Origin: Ignatzschineria sp. F8392
GTDB taxonomy: Bacteria; Pseudomonadota; Gammaproteobacteria; Cardiobacteriales; Wohlfahrtiimonadaceae
Assembly (NCBI RefSeq): GCF_002252045.1
Contig: NZ_NEFF01000008.1
Coordinates: 1 to 64,000 of the forward strand
DNA: 64,000 bases
Direction of reading: 5' to 3'
In this document: in pieces, positions 17,865 through 26,817 of the stretch
How the letters are laid out: every line of letters begins with the position of its first letter
Position numbering within the stretch: position 1 is the stretch's first letter
Translations under genes and position numbers: made by a program
The notes under the pieces: generated by a model
The model's input: the letters and a program-made list of their open reading frames with translations, nothing else
What the model was told of the DNA's origin: nothing
The model's database searches: none

Positions 17865-18407
17865 ATGAATATCTTAAAAAAAATCTCGCATATCATCGAT
17901 ACGATTAACGCCACCCTAGGTAAGATTGCAATTGTCGCAATTTTTCTAGCTACGATTATTTCTGCGGGAAATGCGCTCTTTAGATACGCTTTCAATATGA
18001 GTTCTAATGGTATGTTAGAAGTTCAATGGTATCTTTTTGCAGCAGTATTTTTGCTTGGATCTGGCTATACCTATCTAAAAGACCAACACATTCGGATAGA
18101 TATTATCTCCAACCGTTTTTCGCCAAAAGTGAAAGCGACTATGGAGATTATTGGTATTGTCTTTTTCCTCTTTCCCGCATTTACAATGCTTTTTTATCTC
18201 ACAATTGGCCCTGCTATCAGCTCCTGGCAAATTTGGGAAATGTCCTCAAACCCTGGTGGACTTCCAAGAGCCCCTATTAAAGCATTACTTCCTGTTGGAA
18301 TGTTCTTCCTCATCCTTCAAGGAGTTTCTGAACTTTGCAAAGCAATTATTACGCTTCGCACCTCTAACGACATCGCTAAACACTCGGAGCAACAGCAACA
18401 ATGTTAG
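17865..18407 (+). CDS. dctQ: TRAP transporter small permease (DctQ)
   Basis: A 180-residue inner-membrane protein with four predicted helices, the small subunit of a tripartite ATP-independent periplasmic transporter. Family segments visible are ATIISAGNALFRYAFNMSSNGMLEVQWYLFAAVFLLGSGYTYLKDQHIRIDI and SWQIWEMSSNPGGLPRAP. The latter is seen in permeases that work with TakP-like 2-oxo acid binding proteins. The stop codon overlaps the start of the large permease, so the two are translationally coupled. It is the first gene of the locus and is preceded by two operator-like palindromes. Confidence 0.92.
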   Translation: MNILKKISHIIDTINATLGKIAIVAIFLATIISAGNALFRYAFNMSSNGMLEVQWYLFAAVFLLGSGYTYLKDQHIRIDIISNRFSPKVKATMEIIGIVFFLFPAFTMLFYLTIGPAISSWQIWEMSSNPGGLPRAPIKALLPVGMFFLILQGVSELCKAIITLRTSNDIAKHSEQQQQC

Positions 18408-19813
18408 ATTTTTTACCCCCATTAATGTTTATAGCCTTAATCTTATTTCTATTAAAAGGCTATCCCATCGCTTTCTCATTAGCAGCAACAGGCCTACTCT
18501 TCTCACTTATTGGTATCTCCATCGGCCAACTCGATTTCGCCCTACTGGGTGCTTTAAGTGATAGATTTTTCGGCATTATTAGTAACGATACCCTACTCGC
18601 CATCCCTTTCTTCACCTTAATGGGACTCGTACTTGAACGAACAGGAATGGCTGAAGATCTGCTTGATACCATGGGCCAACTCTTTGGCAAAATGAGAGGC
18701 GGACTTGCTTATTCTGTTATCTTTGTAGGAACAATGCTTGCAGCAACAACAGGAATTGTCTCTGCATCAGTCATTGCCATGGGGCTGATCTCCCTTCCAA
18801 TTATGTTGCGATATGGTTACTCCAAAAGGATTGCCTCCGGCGTTATTGCCGCCTCAGGGACATTAGCGCAAATCGTTCCCCCTAGTTTAGTTTTAATTGT
18901 TTTAGGTGATCAGTTAGGGGTCTCTATTGGTTCAATGTATAAAGCAGCGCTCATTCCCAGTGCTCTATTGATTGGCGCTTATATTCTTTTTATCTTTATT
19001 CTTACACTAGTTAAACCACAATCAATGCCGGCAATCCCAGAAGCAGCAAGAACATTGCACGGGACCGCCTTAGCAAAAAAAGTAGTCACTAGTGTCATCC
19101 CGCCCGTTACATTAATCTTCCTCGTTTTAGGAACGGTCTTTTTAGGCATGGCAACTCCTACAGAAGCCGGTGCTATTGGTGCAGTTGGAGCAATGGTTTT
19201 AGCGCTTTTCAAGAGATCTCTAACTAAAAAGCTACTCTATCAAGCACTCGATCAAAGTGTAAAAATCACCACATTTGTTGTCTTCATTATGATCGGCTCA
19301 ATGTTCTTCTCTCTAGCATTCACAAGCCTTAATGGAGGAATTTGGATTGAAGGCATCTTAGGAAACCTTCCCGGTGGCGTTCTCGGCTTTATTATTGCGG
19401 TTAATATCTTGATCTTCTTCGTCGCTTTCTTCTTGGACTTCTTTGAAATTACCCTAATCCTTGTTCCGCTCCTTCTTCCTATCGCCACCTCATTAGGAAT
19501 AGATCTGACCTGGTTTGGGATTATTCTAGCGATGAATATGCAGACCTCCTTTATGCATCCCCCCTTCGGCTTCTCTCTCTTCTATCTCAAATCAGTCGCC
19601 CCGAAAGAGGTTACAACTAAAGATATCTACTACGGTGCAACTCCTTTCTTAATACTCCAAGTTATAATGGTTGTATTATTGATTGCCTTCCCTGATATTA
19701 TTAAGACAGAGAAAATTGAACGATTTGAAGGATCTGGTGCTGATATTGAGTTTAATCTCGATACCGGAATGGATAGCTTTAGCGACTTTGATGACTTTGG
19801 TGTTGATTTTTAA
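18401..19813 (+). CDS. dctM: TRAP transporter large permease (DctM)
   Basis: A 470-residue inner-membrane permease with about twelve to fourteen helices that uses the Na+ gradient to import solute delivered by a binding protein. DctM hallmarks include LAIPFFTLMGLVLERTGMAEDL, GTLAQIVPPSLVLIVLGDQLGVSIG, TPTEAGAIGAVGA and the end MQTSFMHPPFGFSLFYLKSVAP. It is longer than usual by an acidic tail of about 30 residues containing four closely spaced phenylalanines and many aspartates, of unknown role. It overlaps dctQ by seven bases. A long hairpin follows before the binding-protein genes. Confidence 0.94.
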   Translation: MLDFLPPLMFIALILFLLKGYPIAFSLAATGLLFSLIGISIGQLDFALLGALSDRFFGIISNDTLLAIPFFTLMGLVLERTGMAEDLLDTMGQLFGKMRGGLAYSVIFVGTMLAATTGIVSASVIAMGLISLPIMLRYGYSKRIASGVIAASGTLAQIVPPSLVLIVLGDQLGVSIGSMYKAALIPSALLIGAYILFIFILTLVKPQSMPAIPEAARTLHGTALAKKVVTSVIPPVTLIFLVLGTVFLGMATPTEAGAIGAVGAMVLALFKRSLTKKLLYQALDQSVKITTFVVFIMIGSMFFSLAFTSLNGGIWIEGILGNLPGGVLGFIIAVNILIFFVAFFLDFFEITLILVPLLLPIATSLGIDLTWFGIILAMNMQTSFMHPPFGFSLFYLKSVAPKEVTTKDIYYGATPFLILQVIMVVLLIAFPDIIKTEKIERFEGSGADIEFNLDTGMDSFSDFDDFGVDF

Positions 19814-20253
19814 TCATACTCATCTTACCTCTTCAAAAAAGAGGCAATAAAAACGATCTTCTCCTCAAAAAGGAGAAGGTCGTAAAGCTTTTAAAACCAT
19901 GTCTATATCCAATATGATATGCCCATATGTTGCAGAGAATAGAACTAATGCTCTGCTCATATGCTCCACTCTTTACTCAAGAGTGCACCCTCAAAAGCTA
20001 CTTTACAAAAGTCTATTTTTAAATATTAAAGCCTCTATCAGAGTCTTCGCTAGTTGCAAATTACAAATTGCTAAATTATCAATTAATCAAACATAGCTTT
20101 GTAAAGCATCAGATTTATAGAGTCGTGCATTAACGCATTTTACCTACTCTACACCTATAATTTAGAGCCTAAAACCAATAATTAATAACTAATAACTAAC
20201 AAATCAAATTCAATAAATTATAAACTACTATCTAAAGAGAGGATTTATCTACC
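19814..20253. other. Spacer between TRAP permease and first binding protein
   Basis: The spacer holds a hairpin at 19853-19883 and a degenerate heptad repeat AATAACT (x3-4) at about 20177-20204. An open frame at 19899-20096 has no ribosome binding site or recognisable content and is not called. A separate promoter for the binding-protein gene may lie here. Confidence 0.45.
19853..19883 (+). terminator. Hairpin after dctM, possible attenuating terminator
   Basis: ACGATCTTCTCCT and AGGAGAAGGTCGT form a 13-bp stem with one G-T pair. The following bases AAAGCTTTT are only weakly T-rich, so partial termination or processing between permease and binding-protein genes is plausible. Confidence 0.55.
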
Positions 20254-21351
20254 ATGAAACGTCGACAGTTTATCTCCCGTGCGGGAATCATTGCTGGAGC
20301 AGGTATTGGCGCATTAAGTAGTGCACAAGCAAACAGCAATGCAAAAGTAAAATGGCGCATGACATCAAGCTTCCCTAAACATTTAGACCTCCTTTTTGGC
20401 ACATCACAAAGATTGGCTGATTCCATATATGCGATGAGTGATGGAGAATTTGAGATTCAGGTTTTTGCCGCTGGTGAACTCGTCCCCTCTACACAAGTAT
20501 TTGATGCTATTCAGAATGGAACTGTGGAAGTAGGACATACCACATCTAACTACTATCATGGGAAAAACAAAGCTTTATCAATCGATACTTGTCTTCCTTT
20601 TGGCCTTACAACTCGAATGCAAAATGCGTGGTATTATGCCGGAGGCGGAACGGAGGTCTTACGCGAACTTTTTGATAAATATAATATTGTTAACTTCCCT
20701 GGCGGTAACTCCAACACTCAAATGGGTGGCTGGTTCCGTAAAGAGGTCAAAACAGTTGATGACCTTAAAGGTCTTAAATTCCGTATCCCGGGATTTGGTG
20801 GAGAGATCTTCTCTCGTCTTGGCTCTATTCCTCAAAATATTGCTGTCGGCGATATCTACTCATCTCTCGAAAAAGGAACCATTGATGCTACTGAGTTTGT
20901 AGGACCCTATGATGACCAACGTCTAGGGCTACAAGAAGTTGCTCCTTACTACTATACGCCTGGATTTTGGGAAGGATCAGCAATGCTCACCTTCTATGTC
21001 AATAAAGATGCTTGGGCAAATCTTCCTGAAAAATATAAGATTATTTTTGAGAGAGCGGCCGCTGAAGCCAATATGTGGATGTCAGCACAATATGATGCTA
21101 AAAGCCCTGAAGCACTAGCAACCTTAATTCAAAATGGTGCTAAGCTACGCTCTTTCTCGCGAGAAATTCTTCAAGCTGCGTACGATGCCGCACAAGAGAT
21201 CTATGCGGAAGAGGTTGAAGTGAATGAAGACTTCAGAAGAATTTACACCCATTGGAAAGCTTTTCTTAACAAAGAGTACCAATGGTTTAGAGTCAATGAG
21301 AATATCTTCCAACAATTTATGTTCTCCCAATTTAGAAAACAGACAACATAA
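20254..21351 (+). CDS. dctP: TRAP solute-binding protein 1 (DctP/TakP-like)
   Basis: A 365-residue periplasmic binding protein. A twin-arginine signal is visible (KRRQFIS followed by a hydrophobic stretch, cleavage near residue 27). The mature protein has the TakP-type TRAP signatures VFAAGELVPSTQVFDAIQNGTVEVGH, FPGGNSNTQMGGWFRKEV and the ligand and metal region GTIDATEFVGPYDD followed by APYYYTPGFWEG. TakP of Rhodobacter binds 2-oxo monocarboxylates, so a 2-oxo acid is the likely ligand. It is the first of three paralogues in a row served by one permease pair. GAGAGGA lies before the ATG. Confidence 0.93.
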   Translation: MKRRQFISRAGIIAGAGIGALSSAQANSNAKVKWRMTSSFPKHLDLLFGTSQRLADSIYAMSDGEFEIQVFAAGELVPSTQVFDAIQNGTVEVGHTTSNYYHGKNKALSIDTCLPFGLTTRMQNAWYYAGGGTEVLRELFDKYNIVNFPGGNSNTQMGGWFRKEVKTVDDLKGLKFRIPGFGGEIFSRLGSIPQNIAVGDIYSSLEKGTIDATEFVGPYDDQRLGLQEVAPYYYTPGFWEGSAMLTFYVNKDAWANLPEKYKIIFERAAAEANMWMSAQYDAKSPEALATLIQNGAKLRSFSREILQAAYDAAQEIYAEEVEVNEDFRRIYTHWKAFLNKEYQWFRVNENIFQQFMFSQFRKQTT

Positions 21352-21514
21352 ATTGAGTGGTAAGGTAAAAGATAGATCTAAAATAAGTCGATATAAAACA
21401 TGAATAATATCGATATTAATCGATGATATTGATATTGAAAGTAAAGCAAGGAAGATATTAGGCATTCAAGATCTAATATCTTTCTCACAGATCACGATGA
21501 GGAATTAGAAAGAT

Positions 21515-22600
21515 ATGAAGCGCCGCAAATTTATAGCGCAAGCTGGTCTCGCAACAGGAGGGGCAATAACCTTCTCTCTACTTAAAGCATCAACACCTGC
21601 AAAAATAAAGTGGAAGATGACCTCAAGTTTCCCTCGCCACCTCGATATTGTATTTGGCGGATCCCAACGTCTAGCAGATTCTATCTATGAGATGAGTAAT
21701 GGGGAATTTGAGATTCAAGTTTTTGCTGCTGGCGAACTCATTCCTTCTACACAAGTATTTGATGCCATCCAAAACGGTACCGTTGAGGTTGGACATAGCT
21801 CCTCGAACTACTATCATGGCAAAAATAAAGCGCTCTCGATCGATACCTGCCTCCCCTTCGGTTTAACAACCCGAATGCAAAATGCTTGGTGTTATGCTGG
21901 CGGTGGAAATGAGGTCTTAAGAGAGCTTTTTGGGAAATACAATATTGTAAACTTCCCTGGTGGCAACTCTAACACACAGATGGGAGGATGGTTTCGTAAA
22001 GAGGTCAAAAGCGTAGCTGATCTCCAAGGATTAAAGTTTAGAATTCCTGGATTTGGTGGAGAGATCTTTGCGAGACTAGGTGCAATTCCTCAAAATATTC
22101 CAGTAGGTGATATCTACTCTTCCCTCGAAAAAGGGACAATCGATGCTACCGAATTTGTAGGTCCCTATGATGACCAGCGGTTAGGTTTACAAGAAGTTGC
22201 TCCTTACTACTACACACCAGGTTTTTGGGAAGGCTCTTCGATGCTCTCTTTCTATGTCAACCAAGATGCCTGGAGTAATCTTCCCCAAAGATACAAGATT
22301 ATCTTTGAGCGAGCAGCTGCTGAAGTTAATATGTGGATGTCTGCTCAATATGATGCTAAAAGCCCTGAAGCTCTAGCAACTCTTATAAAAAATGGTGCGA
22401 AGTTGCGCTCCTTTTCACGAGAGATATTACAAGCCGCTTACGATGTTGCACAAGAGATATATGCAGAAGAATCAGCAGTTAATGAAGATTTTAGAAAAGT
22501 ATATACGCACTGGAAAAACTTTCTAAATAAGGAGTACCAATGGTTTAGAGTCAATGAGAATATCTTTCAACAATTTATGTTTTCACAACTTAGAAAATAG
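21515..22600 (+). CDS. dctP: TRAP solute-binding protein 2 (DctP/TakP-like)
   Basis: A 361-residue paralogue of the preceding gene, alignable without gaps over most of its length and clearly its closest relative here. The Tat signal is KRRKFIA plus a short hydrophobic stretch. The segments FPGGNSNTQMGGWFRKEV, GTIDATEFVGPYDDQRLGLQ and the C-terminal NEYQW-type end are the same, so ligand class is probably shared. Differences cluster in the signal peptide and at surface positions, as expected after a tandem duplication. The 163-base spacer before it could hold a promoter; an RBS-like GAGGAA precedes the ATG. Confidence 0.93.
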   Translation: MKRRKFIAQAGLATGGAITFSLLKASTPAKIKWKMTSSFPRHLDIVFGGSQRLADSIYEMSNGEFEIQVFAAGELIPSTQVFDAIQNGTVEVGHSSSNYYHGKNKALSIDTCLPFGLTTRMQNAWCYAGGGNEVLRELFGKYNIVNFPGGNSNTQMGGWFRKEVKSVADLQGLKFRIPGFGGEIFARLGAIPQNIPVGDIYSSLEKGTIDATEFVGPYDDQRLGLQEVAPYYYTPGFWEGSSMLSFYVNQDAWSNLPQRYKIIFERAAAEVNMWMSAQYDAKSPEALATLIKNGAKLRSFSREILQAAYDVAQEIYAEESAVNEDFRKVYTHWKNFLNKEYQWFRVNENIFQQFMFSQLRK

Positions 22601-23169
22601 AAGATAAACTAAGACAAGTAACACAAGATTTTATAAAAAATAAAAATAGGATAGCTTTAATAAGCACCTATCTTTATATCACCAGCATCTACCGCACCAC
22701 TTTCTATAAACCCTATAAAGGTGGTTACTCATCTCAATCTATCCCTTGAGAGAGAGTATATTTAGAGCGATTTACCCATCGAATGCAAAGCGAAAAAGAT
22801 GCTAATCCTCACGATTGATTACTAGAGAGTAGTTCTACCCCATAACACTAGCATCAATCTAGGATATCACTGAGTAAGAACTTCTATCTGATACATCTGA
22901 TATAACTTATCGATAGATTAAAACTCACTCAGTTAGATTCACTCTAAAGCCTAAATCTACTTTTGATAGATAGCTTTATGCTTTAAGGTTCACATCTTAA
23001 AAATCATATTTAAATAAAATTTGAATTTGAATTTGAATTTTATTTACTAAAAGCCTCATAAAAAAGCTTTATAAATCAATCCATATCGTCTCTGTAAAGG
23101 GACAATTAACTATACAATTTATATTATTCTAAAAGATAAAATATGCATTCGATAAAGGGAGAAATAGAG
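22601..23169. other. Spacer before the third binding protein
   Basis: No gene is supported. A hexanucleotide repeat (TTGAAT units) occurs at 23018-23041. Several long-range complementary segments exist, for example ACTGAGT near 22870 with ACTCAGT near 22928 and GATGCTA near 22798 with TAGCATC near 22850, so the transcript could be structured. Spacing allows an independent promoter for the third gene. Confidence 0.4.
23018..23041. repeat. Hexanucleotide repeat, about 4 copies
   Basis: Consecutive copies of AATTTG/TTGAAT in the spacer upstream of the third binding-protein gene. Confidence 0.7.
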
Positions 23170-24270
23170 ATGAAACGTCGTGATTTTATGAAAAAGGCCG
23201 GTGCGGCAGCAGCAATCTCAGGATTAGCAGCAACTTCTGTAGCTAAAGCGGAAACGTTCCCAAAAGTTAAGTGGCGTATTGCCGCGGGTTTCCCCAAAAA
23301 CCTCAACATCCTCTTTGCAGCTTCAACAATGCTCTCTGAAAAGTTAGCAAAATTAACAAATGGTCAATTTGAAATTCAAGTTTTTGCTCCTGGCGAGCTC
23401 GTCCCTGCAAACCAAGTCTTTGATGCTGTATCTCAAGGAACTGTTGAGGTAGGACATACCGCTTCTTACTACTATCATGGAAAAAATACCGCGCTCTCTA
23501 TTGATACGGTTCTACCTTTTGGGATGAGTGCAAGAATGCAAAACGCATGGTTTTATGCCGGCGGAGGGTTAGAAATCCTACGCAAAGTTTTTGCACAATA
23601 CAATATCATCAACTTTCCTGGTGGTAACACAACGGCGCAGATGGGTGGCTGGTTTAGAAAAGAGGTTAACACCTTGGAAGATCTTAAAGGACTGAAATTC
23701 CGTATTCCTGGTTTCGGAGGAGAGATTCTTTCTAGATTAGGTGTTATCCCACAAACAATCCCGGCAAGCGACGTCTACTCATCCTTAGAAAAAGGTACGA
23801 TTGATGCTGCTGAGTTTGTCGGCCCTTATGACGATGAGAAGCTAGGACTTCAAGCGGTAGCACCCTACTACTATACACCTGGATTCTGGGAAGGTGCTGC
23901 TACTGTCTCCTTCTATGTCAATGATGCTAAATGGAATGAGCTACCCCAACTCTATAAAGATCTCTTTGAGACCGTTTGTGCCGAGATCAACCAGTGGATG
24001 ATTGCAAAATATGATGCAGAAAATCCTCCTGCTTTAGCAACATTAACTAAAAATGGCGCAAAACTTCGCTCCTTCTCTAAAGAAATTTTAGAAGCCTCTT
24101 ATGAGGTAGCTCAAGAAATCTATAAAGAGGAGTCTGCTAAAAACCCTGACTTCAAAATGGTCTATGATCACTGGAAGGCATTCCTCAACCAAGAATACCA
24201 ATGGTTTAGAATCAATGAGAATATATTTCAAAGCTTTATGACAACTCAGTTGCGTAAACAAAATAGGTAA
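23170..24270 (+). CDS. dctP: TRAP solute-binding protein 3 (DctP/TakP-like)
   Basis: A third TakP-like binding protein, about 366 residues from the start chosen here. An in-frame ATG 27 bases earlier (23143) exists, but AGGGAGA lies at a proper distance only from the ATG at 23170, and that start puts the Tat motif KRRDFMK at the N-terminus as in the two paralogues. It keeps FPGGNTTAQMGGWFRKEV and GTIDAAEFVGPYDDEKLGLQ. It is more diverged from copies 1 and 2 than they are from each other, with changes around the pocket (SNTQ to TTAQ, ATEF to AAEF, TSNYYHG to TASYYYHG). A different ligand preference is therefore possible. Confidence 0.92.
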   Translation: MKRRDFMKKAGAAAAISGLAATSVAKAETFPKVKWRIAAGFPKNLNILFAASTMLSEKLAKLTNGQFEIQVFAPGELVPANQVFDAVSQGTVEVGHTASYYYHGKNTALSIDTVLPFGMSARMQNAWFYAGGGLEILRKVFAQYNIINFPGGNTTAQMGGWFRKEVNTLEDLKGLKFRIPGFGGEILSRLGVIPQTIPASDVYSSLEKGTIDAAEFVGPYDDEKLGLQAVAPYYYTPGFWEGAATVSFYVNDAKWNELPQLYKDLFETVCAEINQWMIAKYDAENPPALATLTKNGAKLRSFSKEILEASYEVAQEIYKEESAKNPDFKMVYDHWKAFLNQEYQWFRINENIFQSFMTTQLRKQNR

Positions 24271-24278
24271 GATGTAAG

Positions 24279-24307
24279 CTGAATTTAAAATGGAGTTCAG
24301 GTATAAT
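24279..24307 (+). promoter_or_regulatory. Possible promoter of efp
   Basis: A consensus -10 TATAAT (24302-24307) with a weak -35 CTGAAT (24279-24284) at 17-base spacing, 42 bases before the efp start. Confidence 0.5.
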
Positions 24308-24348
24308 CTGCATAGAAAAATTTATTAGCAGGATATAGTGATTATAAA

Positions 24349-24918
24349 ATGGCAACATATACAACAAATCAATTCAAAAGTGGACTAAAGATTATGCTTG
24401 ATGGGGATCCATGCTCAATCATCGAAAATGAGATGGTTAAGCCTGGTAAAGGTCAAGCATTTAACCGCGTCAAAATCAGAAACCTCAAAACAGGTCGTGT
24501 TATCGAAAAGACCTTCCGTTCAGGAGAATCTGTTGAAGGTGCGGATGTCATGGATGTTGAACTCCAGTACTTGTATAACGATGGGGAATTTTGGCATTTC
24601 ATGAATCCAGAAACATTTGATCAGGTCGCTGCAAATGAGAGTGCGGTAGAGGATGCAAAAAAATGGTTAATGGAGCAAGATACTTGCACTGTTACACTCT
24701 ACAATGGTGCTCCACTTACGGTGACTCCGCCTAACTTCATTGAAATGAAGATTGTTGATACAGATCCTGGTCTAAAGGGTGATACTGCGGGAACAGGTGG
24801 TAAACCTGCGACGCTTGAGTCAGGTGCTGTTGTTCGTGTACCACTCTTTGTACAAATCGGTGAAGTGATCAAGGTTGACACACGCACAGGCGAGTATGTG
24901 TCTCGTGTAAACAAGTAA
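24349..24918 (+). CDS. efp: Translation elongation factor P
   Basis: A 189-residue EF-P that relieves ribosome stalling at polyproline. The three beta-barrel domains are complete. The loop [10 protein letters not shown] places a lysine at position 34, the residue beta-lysylated by EpmA/EpmB in enterobacteria, which suggests the lysine-type rather than rhamnosylated arginine-type modification. The C-terminal [10 protein letters not shown] signature is intact. It is followed after less than 30 bases by petA on the same strand. Confidence 0.97.
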   Translation: MATYTTNQFKSGLKIMLDGDPCSIIENEMVKPGKGQAFNRVKIRNLKTGRVIEKTFRSGESVEGADVMDVELQYLYNDGEFWHFMNPETFDQVAANESAVEDAKKWLMEQDTCTVTLYNGAPLTVTPPNFIEMKIVDTDPGLKGDTAGTGGKPATLESGAVVRVPLFVQIGEVIKVDTRTGEYVSRVNK

Positions 24919-24946
24919 AAGTAATTTTTTAATGGAGACGAAGAAC

Positions 24947-25543
24947 ATGAGTTCGGAGAATGTTAATCATAAAAGGAGACGAGTCCTGAGCTATGCAACG
25001 GTAGCAGTTGCGGCTTTTGGAGCAGGATTTCTCGGGGTTCCTTTTGTTAAGTCTTGGATGCCAAGTCAACGAGCAAAAAGTGCGGGAGCACCTGTTGAGG
25101 TTGATCTATCTAAGCTTTCCCCTGGCGAGTTACTCCGTGTTGAGTGGCAAGGGAAACCGGTTTGGGTACTAAATCGTACTGAAGCAATGTTAGAGCGTTT
25201 ACTAACTTCCCCACCGGATGCATTAGTTGACCCTAATTCAAAAAGCGATCAACAGCCTCCATATGCTCAAAATGAGTACCGTTCAATTAAACCTGAATAT
25301 CTCGTACTCGTAGGTATTTGTACTCATTTAGGTTGTTCGCCAACCTTTAGACCTGAAGTTGCACCTGCAGACTTAGGTCCATCTTGGCGTGGTGGCTTCT
25401 TCTGTGCATGTCATGGCTCACGTTTTGACCTTGCAGGACGTGTATTTAAGAATCTACCTGCTCCAATTAACTTACTTGTTCCTGATCACTACTACAAAAA
25501 TGAAAACTCAATTGTTGTAGGTATTAGCGGGGAGGGGGCTTAA
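24947..25543 (+). CDS. petA: Ubiquinol-cytochrome c reductase Rieske subunit
   Basis: The Rieske [2Fe-2S] protein of the bc1 complex, about 198 residues from this start. An ATG at 24932 is in frame, but its bases form part of the GGAGACGAAG sequence that best serves as the RBS for 24947. The N-terminus has KRRRVLS and one transmembrane helix, a Tat-type uncleaved anchor. Cluster ligands are in CTHLGCSP and CACHGSRF, with the disulfide cysteines included. The stop overlaps the petB start by one base. Confidence 0.95.
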   Translation: MSSENVNHKRRRVLSYATVAVAAFGAGFLGVPFVKSWMPSQRAKSAGAPVEVDLSKLSPGELLRVEWQGKPVWVLNRTEAMLERLLTSPPDALVDPNSKSDQQPPYAQNEYRSIKPEYLVLVGICTHLGCSPTFRPEVAPADLGPSWRGGFFCACHGSRFDLAGRVFKNLPAPINLLVPDHYYKNENSIVVGISGEGA

Positions 25544-26817
25544 TGACAACTCAATCTAAATCAAAATTGGCTCGTTTAGGCGACTGGATCGACTATCGAT
25601 TGCCATATAAGCGTGCTTTAAGTACTCATGTCACTGAGTATTACGCACCAAAAAACTTTAACTGGCTCTATGTATTTGGTGTTTTAGCGGGCGTTATGCT
25701 TGTGAACCAAATCTTAACGGGGATCTGGTTAGTCATGTACTACAAACCCGATGGAGCGCTTGGCCCTACGGGTATTCCTATTGCTTATGCATCATTAGAG
25801 ACTGCCGTCATGCGGGATGCGAACTGGACATGGCTCATACGCTATATGCATGCCGTTGGTGCATCGATGTTCTTTATCGTTGTCTACATGCATATGTTCC
25901 GTGGTCTTATCTATGGTTCACACCGTAAACCTCGTGAACTCGTATGGATCTTTGGTATGTTGATCTATCTTGTGCTTATGGCTGAGGCCTTCATGGGATA
26001 TGTACTTCCCTATGGGCAGATGTCATTCTGGGGTGCTCAGGTTATCATCTCTCTCTTCGGTGCTATTCCTTATATTGGTGATACTTTAGTTACAGGTATT
26101 CGTGGGGACTTTGTTATCTCAGAAGCAACATTGAGCCGCTTCTTTGCACTCCATGTTATCGCCTTACCACTTGTATTAGTTGGTCTAGTTGTCGCACATA
26201 TTTTAGCACTCCATCAAGTAGGTTCTAATAACCCAGATGGAATTGAGATCAAAGATCATCTTGATGAGAACGGAAAACCTCTAGATGGAATCCCATTCCA
26301 CCCTTACTACACAGTTCATGATACTTTTGCGGTAGGAATCTTCTTGATCTTCTTTGCATTGATCATCTTCTATGCTCCTGATATGTTTGGTCTCTTCTTA
26401 GAAGCACCTAACTTTGAACCTGCTAACCCATTAGCAACACCTGCACATATTGCACCTGTTTGGTACTTCACACCTTACTACACAATTTTACGTGCTGTTC
26501 CATCATGGTTTGGAACACAGATCTGGGGCGTTTTAGCAATGGGAGCTTCAATTGCAGTTCTCTTCGTATTACCTTGGTTAGACAGAAGCCCTGTACGCTC
26601 TATTCGCTATAAAGGTGCTTTCATCAAAATTATGATTGCCCTCTTTGTTATCTGCTTTATTATCTTAGGATACTTAGGAGTAGTTCCTGCGAATGATACC
26701 CGTACATTAGTTGCACGTATCTGTACTATCTTCTACTTTATCTTCTTCCTTGGCATGCCATGGTGGTCTAGATGGGGTAAAGTTAAACCAGTTCCAACAA
26801 GGGTGACAATGAAATGA
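25543..26817 (+). CDS. petB: Cytochrome b of the bc1 complex
   Basis: A 424-residue polytopic subunit with eight helices carrying haems bL and bH. The haem-ligand histidines occur in RYMHAVGASMFFIVVYMHMFRG and FALHVIALPLVLVGLVVAHILALHQVG. The Qo-site signature appears as PYGQMSFWGAQV and PEWYF-type PVWYFTPYYTILRAVP. It oxidises ubiquinol and drives proton translocation. It is bracketed by petA and petC with one- and four-base overlaps, a classic coupled operon. Confidence 0.97.
   Translation: MTTQSKSKLARLGDWIDYRLPYKRALSTHVTEYYAPKNFNWLYVFGVLAGVMLVNQILTGIWLVMYYKPDGALGPTGIPIAYASLETAVMRDANWTWLIRYMHAVGASMFFIVVYMHMFRGLIYGSHRKPRELVWIFGMLIYLVLMAEAFMGYVLPYGQMSFWGAQVIISLFGAIPYIGDTLVTGIRGDFVISEATLSRFFALHVIALPLVLVGLVVAHILALHQVGSNNPDGIEIKDHLDENGKPLDGIPFHPYYTVHDTFAVGIFLIFFALIIFYAPDMFGLFLEAPNFEPANPLATPAHIAPVWYFTPYYTILRAVPSWFGTQIWGVLAMGASIAVLFVLPWLDRSPVRSIRYKGAFIKIMIALFVICFIILGYLGVVPANDTRTLVARICTIFYFIFFLGMPWWSRWGKVKPVPTRVTMK

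Noticed and set aside
20254-24270. Assembly duplication of one binding-protein gene
   Set aside because: The three genes differ at many synonymous and amino-acid positions and have different spacers, so they are true paralogues.
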